Shown: in pieces, positions 52,095-59,632 of the stretch
How the letters are laid out: each line of letters starts with the position of its first letter
Numbering within the stretch: the first letter of the stretch is position 1
DNA from: Actinophytocola sp963825445
GTDB taxonomy: Bacteria > Actinomycetota > Actinomycetes > Mycobacteriales > Pseudonocardiaceae
Assembly (NCBI GenBank): GCA_963825445.1
Contig: CAWGTM010000007.1
Coordinates: forward strand, 331,185 to 395,184
Reading direction: 5' to 3'
Length of the DNA: 64,000 nucleotides
The notes under the pieces: generated by a model
Seen by the model: only the letters and a program-made list of their open reading frames with translations
Told to the model about the DNA's origin: nothing
The model's database searches: none
Made by a program: the position numbers and the translations under genes

Positions 52095-52793
52095 TCAGGC
52101 GGCGTCGTGGAAGACCAGGCCCAGGGTATGGCGGCGGCCGGAGCGGATGATCGACACCCCGTGCCGCATGGGCGCCGCCGACCAGCCGCGGGCCGAGCGC
52201 ACCGGGCGGTCGCGGGTGGTGAACACCAGACCGTGACCGCGTGGGATCAGCACCGACGTGCCCCGTGACTGTGCGCGCGGCCGCTGCTCCACCATGAGGA
52301 ACTCGCCACCCGTGTGGTCGCCGCCCGGCTCGTTCAGGTTGATCACCACCTGCAGCGGGAAAACCTTGTCTCCGTACAAATCCCGGTGCAGGGCGTTCCA
52401 GTCGCCCTCGGTGTAGCGCAACAGGATCGGCGTCGGGCGGGTCTGGCCGGCCGCGTGGCATTCCGCCAGCCACTCGGCCAGGGTGTCCGGCCAGCGGTCG
52501 TCGCGGCCGAGCTTGTCCGCCCAGTCCCGCGCGATCGGCAGCAGATGCGGGTACAGCGCGGTCCGCAGCGCGGCGACCGGCGAAGGGAACGGCGACGCGA
52601 AGTACCGGTACTCGCCCTGCCCGAACCGGTGCCGCGCCATGGAGATCGTCGCGCGAAACCGGGACGGCGAATCGTACAACGAAGCGATCGACGCGCACTC
52701 CCGGTCGCTCAGCAATCGGGGCAACAGAGCGCAGCCGTGGGCGTTCACCTCGTCGGTCACCGACGCCCAGTCGATGTCGGGTAGCCGAGTCAC
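52095..52793 (-). CDS. 2OG-Fe(II) oxygenase (Oxygenase-NA type)
   Basis: A 232-residue protein of the prokaryotic 2-oxoglutarate/Fe(II) oxygenase family predicted to act on nucleic acids (PF09859-like). Iron ligands are in LHRDLYGD (H-x-D) and a distal His in RHGVSIIRSG; the Arg for 2OG is in GRRHTLGLVFHD. Start is a GTG overlapping the stop of ogt (GTGA, 52790-52793). Third gene of the sigma-ogt-oxygenase operon; by context a repair or modification enzyme for alkylated nucleic acid. Confidence 0.85.
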   Translation of the reverse strand: MTRLPDIDWASVTDEVNAHGCALLPRLLSDRECASIASLYDSPSRFRATISMARHRFGQGEYRYFASPFPSPVAALRTALYPHLLPIARDWADKLGRDDRWPDTLAEWLAECHAAGQTRPTPILLRYTEGDWNALHRDLYGDKVFPLQVVINLNEPGGDHTGGEFLMVEQRPRAQSRGTSVLIPRGHGLVFTTRDRPVRSARGWSAAPMRHGVSIIRSGRRHTLGLVFHDAA

Positions 52794-53395
52794 GCCGCCT
52801 CCAACGTCAGCAGGGTGCGCTTGGCGTCCGGGCCGCCCGCGTAGCCGCCGAACGATCCGTCGGAGCGGACCACCCGGTGACACGGGACCACCACGGGCAC
52901 CGGGTTCATCGCGCAGGCCGTGCCCACCGCGCGGACCGCGCGAGGGCTGCCCGCGGCGGCCGCGACCTCCGCGTAGGACTCCGTGCGGCCGTAGTCGATC
53001 ACCCGCAGGTGGTCCAGCACGGCACGCCGGAAACCGGACGCCAGGCGCAGGTCCACCGGCACCTCGAAGGCCGTCCGCCGGCCGGCGAAGTACTCGTCGA
53101 GCTGACGGCTGACGTCGTCGAGCCGGGCCGGCGCGTGCAGGATGCGTGGGCTGACGGTCGCGGCGAGCGCGGTCAGCTCGGCGTCGTGGCCGACGTTCTC
53201 GAAGACCACCCGCACCAGACCGAGGGGCGTCGCGGCCAGCAGCAGCGAGCCGATCGGGGTGTCGACGGTCCGGTAGGCGATGTCGAGCAGCCCGGCACGC
53301 TCGGCGTCGGAGGCCAACCTGGCCCGGAGTCTGGCGGTGGTTTCCTCGTCGGCGAGGGGCAGCGCGGCTCGCAGCGCGTCGATCTTGTCGTTCAT
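52790..53395 (-). CDS. ogt: Methylated-DNA-[protein]-cysteine S-methyltransferase
   Basis: A 201-residue protein. The acceptor Cys172 lies in PVVVPCHRVVRSDGSFGGYA, and the helix-turn-helix YAEVAAAAGSPRAVRAVGTA inserts into DNA. It removes methyl groups from O6-methylguanine by transferring them to its own Cys, a suicide reaction. An N-terminal ~35 residues extend beyond the usual core. The ATG overlaps the sigma factor stop (ATGA), so repair protein and sigma factor are coupled. Confidence 0.93.
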   Translation of the reverse strand: MNDKIDALRAALPLADEETTARLRARLASDAERAGLLDIAYRTVDTPIGSLLLAATPLGLVRVVFENVGHDAELTALAATVSPRILHAPARLDDVSRQLDEYFAGRRTAFEVPVDLRLASGFRRAVLDHLRVIDYGRTESYAEVAAAAGSPRAVRAVGTACAMNPVPVVVPCHRVVRSDGSFGGYAGGPDAKRTLLTLEAA

Positions 53396-53898
53396 AGCTC
53401 TTCCCTCGGATAGGTGGTGCGCAGTCGCTTGATCCCGTCCGCCGCCGCGCGCCGGGCCGCGTCGACCGTGCCGCCGGTGATGTCCGCGATCTCCCGGTAC
53501 GGCAGGCCCGCCAGGTGGTGGTAGGCCACGGCCAGCCGCTGCTTGTACGGCAGCTCACTCAGCGCCGTCCACAGCTCGCCGTGCCATTCGTGCGGCGCGG
53601 CCGGTCGCTCGGGCACCTCCGCGACGACCACCGCACGGCGCGCGTCGCCGCGACGCACGTCGATGGCCTTGCGGTGTGCGACGGTCACCAGCCACGCCTC
53701 GACGTTGGCGTCGGCCGGCAGGTCGGGATATGCGCGCAGTGCGGCGAGAAACGTCTCCGACCACGCGTCCTCGGCGTCGGTCGGGCCGAGCACCGCCCGG
53801 CAGACACGCAACACCATCGGGCCGTACTCGCTGACGATCTCCTCGAACGGTCTCACGGAAGGTAGACGCGCCGGCTCCACGGAACGTGAGATTGCCAC
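53392..53898 (-). CDS. ECF-type RNA polymerase sigma factor
   Basis: A 168-residue sigma factor with region 2 (RVCRAVLGPTDAEDAWSETF, AWLVTVAHRKAIDVRR) and region 4 (LPYKQRLAVAYHHLAGLPYR, EIADITGGTVDAARR). There is no anti-sigma gene next to it. Instead ogt and a 2OG-oxygenase follow in overlapping frames, implying that this sigma factor turns on DNA-alkylation repair. Start uncertain: GTG at 53898 is used, but a GTG 14 codons later is as likely. Confidence 0.9.
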   Translation of the reverse strand: MAISRSVEPARLPSVRPFEEIVSEYGPMVLRVCRAVLGPTDAEDAWSETFLAALRAYPDLPADANVEAWLVTVAHRKAIDVRRGDARRAVVVAEVPERPAAPHEWHGELWTALSELPYKQRLAVAYHHLAGLPYREIADITGGTVDAARRAAADGIKRLRTTYPREEL

Positions 53899-53948
53899 GT
53901 GACGGGTTTCTCCAAGCCGCCGCCCGACCGGCGCGCCAGGATGACCGC

Positions 53949-54254
53949 GTGACCAAATACGGCTACCTCGCGACCATGCGGACCCACCCCGGCAAACGGG
54001 ACGAGGTCGTGGCGCTCCTGCTCACCGACCCCGAGGCGCTGCGCCCCCTCGGCTGCCACGTCTACGCGGTCGGGGTGTCCGAGTCCGAGCCGGACCTGAT
54101 CTGGGTGAACGAGGTGTGGGACAGCAAGGAGGCGCACCAGGCGTCCCTGCGGGATCCCTCGGTGCAGGCGGGGATCGCCGCGGCCATGCCCCTGCTCACC
54201 GGCGAGTTCACCGGCCAGGAGTTGACCGTGCCGGGTGGCCTCGGGGTGGGCTAG
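53949..54254 (+). CDS. Antibiotic-biosynthesis-monooxygenase (ABM) domain protein
   Basis: A 101-residue dimeric ferredoxin-like-fold protein of the ABM superfamily: KYGYLATMRTHPGKRDEVVA at the start and LIWVNEVWDSKEAHQASLRD in the middle. Members are quinol monooxygenases or small-molecule-binding proteins. Start GTG at 53949, divergent from the ECF sigma gene. It is followed 9 bp later by the GlxR-type gene, so probably co-transcribed. Confidence 0.85.
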   Translation: MTKYGYLATMRTHPGKRDEVVALLLTDPEALRPLGCHVYAVGVSESEPDLIWVNEVWDSKEAHQASLRDPSVQAGIAAAMPLLTGEFTGQELTVPGGLGVG

Positions 54255-54263
54255 CGTCGGCAC

Positions 54264-55139
54264 ATGCGAATCGGGTTCATCGGGCTCGGGATCATGGGCC
54301 TGCCCATGGCCGTCAACCTGGTACGGGACGGCCACGAGGTCAGCGGCTACAACCGGAGCAGCGCCAAGGCCGAGAGACTCGCGGAGGTGGGTGGACGCGC
54401 GGCCGGGTCGGTGGCCGAGGCCGTCCGCGACGCCGACGTGGTGATCACCATGCTGCCCGACTCGCCGGACGTCGAGGCCGTGGTGCTGGGAGAAGTCCCC
54501 GCCGATACCAACGCCTTGATCATCGACATGAGCACCGTCTCCCCCGCCACCGCCCGCGCGATCGCCGACCGCCACGAACGCAGCCTCGACGCGCCGGTGA
54601 GCGGTGGCGAGCAGGGCGCGGTCGACGGCTCGCTGTCGATCATGGTGGGTGGCCGGGCCGACGACTTCGACGCGGCGCTGCCGGTGCTGCGGGCCATGGG
54701 CAAGACGATCGTCCACGTGGGACCGGCCGGCGCCGGGCAGACGGTGAAGGCCGCCAACCAGTTGATCGTGGCCGGCACCATCCAACTGGTGGCCGAGGCA
54801 CTCACGTTCGTCGACGCGCACGGGGTCGATCTGAAGGCGGCGGTCGAGGTGCTCTCCGGCGGCCTGGCCGGCAGCACGGTGCTCGACCGCAAGTCCGACG
54901 CCATGCTGCGCCACGAGTTCGAGCCCGGCTTCCGGGTCGACCTGCACCACAAGGACCTGGGCATCGCGCTCGAGGCGGCGCGGCAGGCGGGGGTGGCGGT
55001 GCCGCTCGGCGCGGTGGTGGCGCAGTTGATGGCCGCGCTACGCGCCCAGGGCGACGGCGCGCTCGACCACTCGGCGTTGCTGCTGGGCGTGGAGCGGCTG
55101 TCCGGCCGAGAGGCCACCGACAACGCACACACGGATTGA
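54264..55139 (+). CDS. Beta-hydroxyacid dehydrogenase (GlxR/HIBADH family)
   Basis: A 291-residue NAD(P)-dependent beta-hydroxyacid dehydrogenase: FIGLGIMGLPMAVNL Rossmann start, DMSTVSPATAR substrate loop, DAPVSGGEQGA, and catalytic Lys in GQTVKAANQLI. Closest in pattern to tartronate semialdehyde (2-hydroxy-3-oxopropionate) reductase and 3-hydroxyisobutyrate dehydrogenase; the sequence alone does not choose. ATG at 54264. Confidence 0.9.
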   Translation: MRIGFIGLGIMGLPMAVNLVRDGHEVSGYNRSSAKAERLAEVGGRAAGSVAEAVRDADVVITMLPDSPDVEAVVLGEVPADTNALIIDMSTVSPATARAIADRHERSLDAPVSGGEQGAVDGSLSIMVGGRADDFDAALPVLRAMGKTIVHVGPAGAGQTVKAANQLIVAGTIQLVAEALTFVDAHGVDLKAAVEVLSGGLAGSTVLDRKSDAMLRHEFEPGFRVDLHHKDLGIALEAARQAGVAVPLGAVVAQLMAALRAQGDGALDHSALLLGVERLSGREATDNAHTD

Positions 55140-55142
55140 CCG

Positions 55143-55559
55143 TCACTGCCGAGGACGTTCGCCGACGGGTTGCTCGGCCCATCGCCCGGGAGGGTGGGAG
55201 GGTGGTCGGAGCTGCGCGAGTACGCCGAAGTGGTCGCTCGCCCAGACGCCGTCGACCGGTTCGGTGAAGACCAGGCGGCAGTCGGCGACGTCCAGCAAAG
55301 GCCCGTGTGGCCCGCTGCGGATCAGGATGTAGTCGATGCGCCTGCCTCGTTCGAGTGGCATCTGACCTGCCCGGACGAGCGGGTTGCGTGGCGTGAACGT
55401 GTGTCCCGGCTCGTCAGGGTGTGCCGCCGCCCAGGCGTCCTCGTAGCGCACGCTGGTCCCCTGCAGTGACTGAGCACCGGTCAGGAATCGGATGCTGGCC
55501 GAGCCGGGGGTCGCGTTGAAGTCGCCGAGCAGCACGACCGGAACGTCCCGCCCGACCGG
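55143..55559 (-). pseudogene. C-terminal fragment of an endonuclease/exonuclease/phosphatase
   Basis: About 138 residues of the EEP fold: VPVVLLGDFNATPGS, RRIDYILIRSG and the catalytic SDHFGVLAQL. The N-terminal half, with the metal-binding Asn and Glu, is missing. The frame begins immediately after, and in phase with, the TGA of the NmrA-like gene, so a deletion has joined the tail of one gene to the end of another. Probably not active; an internal ATG/GTG could still make a short product. Confidence 0.75.
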
Positions 55560-56372
55560 TCACGCTGTGGTCGCCCGACCACGTGGCAGCGGACCGCGGC
55601 TGAACTCCGCCACGTTGTCCCTGGCCCACGCGGCGAACGAGCGCGCGGGCCGGCCGGTGATCGACTCGACGGTGTCCGCCACCCCGGGGCTGTCCAGGCC
55701 GCTCACGCCCGCCTTGCGGACGGCGGCCAACACCTCGTCGCCGGCCGGCGGGTCGTCCGGGCGGACCACATAGCTCAGGTGGCGGCCGAGCGCGCCGGCC
55801 AGGGCGTCGATCTTGTCGCGAACGGTCAGCTCCGCCGGGCCGGTCAGCGGGTACTCGCGGCCGGCGTGGCCGTCCTCGGTCAGCACCCGTGCCGCCACGG
55901 CCGCGATGTCGGCCGCGTCGATGGCCGGCGACGGGTTGCCCAGCAGCGGACCGGTCACCAGGCCGTTCGCCCGGATGGCCGGCGCCCAGGACAGCGTGTT
56001 CGAGAAGAACTCCCACGGCTGCAGGACTGTCACCGCGGGAACGTGCGCGCGGACCAGCTCCTCCACGCGGCGGATCTCCTTGCCCGGCACGGAGTCCGGG
56101 TACATGCGGCCGACGAGCGAGGTCACCAGCACCGCCCGCCGGACGTGCCGCGCGTCGGCGAGCCAGTCGGCGTCGGGAAGCGCCTCGCCGTCCAGGAGGA
56201 AGAGCCCGGTCGCGTCGGCGGGCGACACCGACGGGCCCACCACCGGGGCCGGCACCAGGTCCCGGGCCCTGCCCTGATCACGCGCCACGACCCGGACGTC
56301 GTGACCGCCGGCCACCAGGGTGGCGACCAACGGCCGACCGATGTTCCCGCTCGCACCACACGCAACGATCAA
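55560..56372 (-). CDS. NmrA-like NAD(P)-binding protein (atypical SDR)
   Basis: A 270-residue atypical SDR: IVACGASGNIGRPLVATLVA at the N-terminus, ELVRAHVPAVTVLQPWEFFS in the middle, and GRPARSFAAWARDNV at the C-terminus, as in NmrA/quinone reductase-2-like proteins. No Tyr-x-x-x-Lys pair, so redox sensing or an atypical reductase is possible. Same strand as the LysR gene, 51 bp after it. Confidence 0.88.
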   Translation of the reverse strand: MIVACGASGNIGRPLVATLVAGGHDVRVVARDQGRARDLVPAPVVGPSVSPADATGLFLLDGEALPDADWLADARHVRRAVLVTSLVGRMYPDSVPGKEIRRVEELVRAHVPAVTVLQPWEFFSNTLSWAPAIRANGLVTGPLLGNPSPAIDAADIAAVAARVLTEDGHAGREYPLTGPAELTVRDKIDALAGALGRHLSYVVRPDDPPAGDEVLAAVRKAGVSGLDSPGVADTVESITGRPARSFAAWARDNVAEFSRGPLPRGRATTA

Positions 56373-56423
56373 GGCAGGGCCCTTCGCATCGACACTCCGA
56401 CGTGCCCAGCCTGCAACCTCGAC

Positions 56424-57299
56424 CTAACTGGAGGTCAAGCGGCGGATCTCGTTCAGCAGTGCGGCCGCCGCGGCGCTCGCCGGGTCGGCGCTCACGGTCA
56501 CCGTCTCCCAGCGGGCCGCCGGGTCGTCGAGGGCCACGAACCGCACCCGGTCGGTCTTCACGGAGAACGACCGCGGCACCAGCGCCACCCCCAGTCCGCA
56601 CGCGATGAGGTCGAGCAGCGAGTGCACGTCGTTGACCTCCAGGGCCACCCGCCGCTCCACGCCCGCCGCGGCCAGCAGGGCGTCGACGACGTCCCTGGTC
56701 CCCCAGTCGCGCTGGAAGTCCACGAACCGTTCCGCCCGCAGGTCGGTCACGGCGACCGTGGAACGCGTCGCGAGAGGATGGTCCGGCCCACAGGCCAGCA
56801 CCAGCGGCTCACTCACCAGCGGCATGATCACCACCTGCTCGGGACAGCGCCGGGGCCGCGACACGAACGCGAGATCCAGGACGCCGTGTGCCACCTGCTC
56901 GGTCAGCTCCGAGGACCCGCCGTGGCGCAGCCCGATCTCCAGGGCCGGATAGGTCTCCAGGAACGCGGCGAGCACGCTCGGCAGGTTCACCGCGTGCAGG
57001 CACTGCAGCGTCCCGACCGCGATGCTGCCCTGCAACAACCCCTGCACGGCGGCCACCGCGTCGCGTGCCGAGTCGGCCGCCGCCACCGTGCGCCGCGCCT
57101 CGGTCAGTAACGCCATGCCGGCAGCCGTGAGCTGCACCTGCCTGGTGTTGCGTACGAACAGCGCGGCGCCCAGCTCCCGCTCGAGCGACCGGACCGACGC
57201 CGAGAGCCCGGACTGCGCCACGTGCAACTGCTTGGCCGCCCGGGTGAAGTGCCTCTCCTCGGCGACCGCGATGAAGTACCTGAGCTGCCGCAACTCCAC
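56424..57299 (-). CDS. LysR-family transcriptional regulator
   Basis: A 291-residue LysR protein: HTH ELRQLRYFIAVAEERHFTRA with AAKQLHVAQSGLSASVRSLE, then the periplasmic-binding-like effector domain. It is divergent from the aldo/keto reductase gene and upstream of the NmrA-like gene, so it may control both. ATG at 57299. Confidence 0.93.
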   Translation of the reverse strand: MELRQLRYFIAVAEERHFTRAAKQLHVAQSGLSASVRSLERELGAALFVRNTRQVQLTAAGMALLTEARRTVAAADSARDAVAAVQGLLQGSIAVGTLQCLHAVNLPSVLAAFLETYPALEIGLRHGGSSELTEQVAHGVLDLAFVSRPRRCPEQVVIMPLVSEPLVLACGPDHPLATRSTVAVTDLRAERFVDFQRDWGTRDVVDALLAAAGVERRVALEVNDVHSLLDLIACGLGVALVPRSFSVKTDRVRFVALDDPAARWETVTVSADPASAAAAALLNEIRRLTSS

Positions 57300-57394
57300 G
57301 ATTAATCGCCTTCGCTGCTTAACCCGATCGGGATCTTCTGTTGGACAGCTTAATCGGGAGCTGGGAGATTGGGGAGCAACGAAAGGGAGGTCCC
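57300..57394. promoter_or_regulatory. Divergent LysR/AKR control region
   Basis: A 95-bp gap with AT-rich dyads: GATTAATCG next to the LysR start and two TTAA sites (CTTAACCCGATCGG, CTTAATCGGGAG), the type of T-N11-A sites bound by LysR proteins. AAGGGAGG precedes the AKR ATG. Confidence 0.5.
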
Positions 57395-58249
57395 ATGCAG
57401 AACCGCCGCATCGGCGACACGGAGGTCAGCGCCATCGGGCTCGGCGGCATGCCGATGTCCCTCGAGGGCCGCCCCGACGAGCAGCGCTCGGTCGCCACGA
57501 TCCACGCGGCGCTGGAGGCCGGTGTCACGCTCATCGACACGGCGGACGCGTACCACATCGACGCCAGCGACCCCGGCCACAACGAGTCGCTGATCGCCGG
57601 CGCGGTCGCGAGCTTCGGCGGCGACACCTCGGCCGTGCTGATCGCCACGAAGGGCGGCCACACCCGGCCGGCCGACGGCTCGTGGGGCATCGACGGCTCG
57701 CCCGCGTACCTGAAGAAGGCCTGCGACGCCTCGCTCAAACGGCTCGGCGTGGAGGCCATCGGCCTCTACCAGCTCCACCGGCCCGACCCGACGGTCGACT
57801 ACGCCGACTCGATCGGCGCGCTGCGCGACCTGCTCGACGCCGGCAAGATCCGCCAAGCCGGCATCTCCAACGCGAACCCCGACCAGATCCGGCTGGCGAA
57901 CGACATCCTCGGCGGCCGGCTGGCGTCCGTGCAGAACGAGTTCTCCCCCACCTACCGGTCGAGCGAGCCGGAGCTGGAGCTGTGTGCCGAGCTGGGCATC
58001 GCGTTCCTGCCGTGGAGTCCGCTCGGCGGCATCGCGAAGGCCGGGGAGCTGGGATCGCGGTTCGCCGAGGTGGCGGCCCGCCACGGGATCAGCCCGCAAC
58101 AGGTGTGCCTGGCCTGGATGCTGGCCAAGGCGCCGGTGGTCATCCCGATCCCCGGTTCGTCGCGGCCGGAAACAATCCGCGATTCCGCGAAGGCTGTTCA
58201 TGTTCAGCTGTCCCAGGAAGAACTGGCCGAGTTGAACGCCGCAGGTTAG
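57395..58249 (+). CDS. Aldo/keto reductase
   Basis: A 284-residue AKR with TIM-barrel motifs: catalytic Asp in LIDTADAY, Lys in IATKGGH, His in YQLHRPDP, and the NADPH-binding VIPIPGSSRPETI near the C-terminus. It reduces aldehydes or ketones with NADPH. I start at the ATG at 57395, which follows AAAGGGAGG; a longer frame has no ribosome site. Likely controlled by the divergent LysR protein. Confidence 0.93.
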   Translation: MQNRRIGDTEVSAIGLGGMPMSLEGRPDEQRSVATIHAALEAGVTLIDTADAYHIDASDPGHNESLIAGAVASFGGDTSAVLIATKGGHTRPADGSWGIDGSPAYLKKACDASLKRLGVEAIGLYQLHRPDPTVDYADSIGALRDLLDAGKIRQAGISNANPDQIRLANDILGGRLASVQNEFSPTYRSSEPELELCAELGIAFLPWSPLGGIAKAGELGSRFAEVAARHGISPQQVCLAWMLAKAPVVIPIPGSSRPETIRDSAKAVHVQLSQEELAELNAAG

Positions 58250-58273
58250 CCGGGTTCTGACAGACTCCCCGGC

Positions 58274-59627
58274 GTGGAGTTCGGTGTGCTCGGCCCGGTC
58301 GTGGTCCGACGCGACGGGCAGACGGTGACGGTCGGGAGCGGCCGTGAGCGGTTCGTGTTGGCCACGCTCCTGCTCAACGCCGGCCGGCTGACCACGGTCG
58401 ACCGGCTCCTCGACGCGCTCTGGCCGGACCCGCCCAACACGGCCCGCGCCCAGCTGCACAACATGATCAGCAACGTGCGACGGCGGCTGCGGCCGAGCGA
58501 CGGCGACCTGGCCGATCTGGCTGATCTGGCCGATCTGGCTGATCTGATCGTCACGCGGCCCGAGGGGTACGTGCTGCGGCTCGGTACCCACCGCCTGGAC
58601 CTGCTGGAGTTCCGCGAGCTGACCGAGCGCGGACGGCTGGCCGGCTCGTCCGGCAACCACGAGCGGGCGGCCGACCTGTTCGCCGAGGCGCTGGCCCTGT
58701 GGCGGGGACCGGCGCTGTCCGACGTGACCGACGACCTCGCCTCCACCACCCGCCAGCTGCTGCACGAGGAGCGGGTGGCGGCGGCCGAGGCCCGCATCGA
58801 CGCGCAGCTCGCGCTCGGCCGCTTCGACGACGTGCTGCGCGACCTGGACACGCTGCTGATCGAGCACCCGTACCGCGAGCGCCTCCACGAGATCCGGATG
58901 GCCGCGCTCGCCGACACCGGCCGCCGCGCCGAGGCGCTCGCCGCGTACCGGCAGCTGTACCGGCACTTCGCCGACGACCTGGGTGTCGAGCCCGGTCCGG
59001 CGCTGCGCGACCTGGAACAGCGGATCCTGCGGGGCGAACCGGCGGCCCAGGCCCCCTTGGCTGCCGCGCCGCGTCAGTTGCCGACCGCCACTCCCGCTCT
59101 CACCGGGCGCGACGAGCTGATCCACGAGATCTGCGCCGAGCTGGGCAGCGACGACGACTCGGCCGCGCAGGTCCGGGTGCTCGTCGGGCCCGGTGGGGTC
59201 GGCAAGACGTCCGTGGCGCTGGCCGTGGCGCGGCGGCTCGACAAGGCCTTCCCGGACGGCCAGCTCTACGCCGACCTGCGTGGCACCCACGACGCCCCGG
59301 CCGACCCGCACGCCGTGCTCGGCCGGCTGCTGCGCACCCTGTCCGCCGGGCCCGGCGAACTCGCCGACCAGGCGCTGCCGGACGACGTGGACGAGCGGGT
59401 GGCCATGTACCGCAGCGCGCTCGCCGGGCGGCGCGTGCTCATCGTGCTCGACGACGTGGCGGCCGAGGAGCAGGTGCGGCCGCTGCTGCCGGGCACCGCC
59501 AGCTGCCGGGTACTCGTCACGTCCCGACGTCGGCTCGGCGCGCTGCTCGGCGCCACCCGGTGGTCGGTTCCCGTGCTCGCCCCGGACGCCGCGGTCACGC
59601 TGCTCGGCACGGTCATCGGCACGCAGC
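58274..59627 (+). pseudogene. AfsR/SARP-family regulator, truncated by chimeric junction
   Basis: About 450 residues are seen: an N-terminal OmpR-like DNA-binding domain (residues 1-~90), a bacterial transcriptional activation domain (BTAD, ~95-245; FDDVLRDLDTLLIEHPYRER), then an NB-ARC ATPase with Walker A GPGGVGKTS (~310) and Walker B VLIVLDDVA. The AfsR-like sequence stops after LLGTVIG near 59620, in the middle of the NB-ARC domain; the TPR region expected downstream (another ~400 residues) is replaced by foreign DNA. In the true genome the gene is probably intact. Start is GTG at 58274. SARPs commonly activate secondary-metabolite clusters. Confidence 0.88.
58505..58549 (+). repeat. 9-bp in-frame tandem repeat in the AfsR-like gene
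   Basis: Five units of GAT/GAC-CTG-GCC/GCT (the last diverging to GATCTGATC) encode DLADLADLADLADLI, in the linker of the DNA-binding domain. The copies are nearly identical at the DNA level, as expected of recent slippage; the number may vary between strains. Confidence 0.8.
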
Positions 59628-59632
59628 CTGCT
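59610..59632. other. Junction of actinobacterial and sphingomonad-like DNA
   Basis: To the left the reading is an AfsR-type NB-ARC domain; from about 59628 it is LLVTGNLKYNYGDN, the interior of a TonB-dependent receptor barrel. Both proteins are cut in mid-domain. Codon use changes at the same point, with AAT, TAT and ATA-containing codons becoming frequent. No IS end, tRNA or repeat marks the site. Confidence 0.85.

Noticed and set aside
52095..53558. Single 487-residue protein spanning the 2OG oxygenase and upstream DNA
   Set aside because: Upstream of 52793 this frame is the shadow of ogt; the GTGA overlap gives a natural start for a 232-residue oxygenase.
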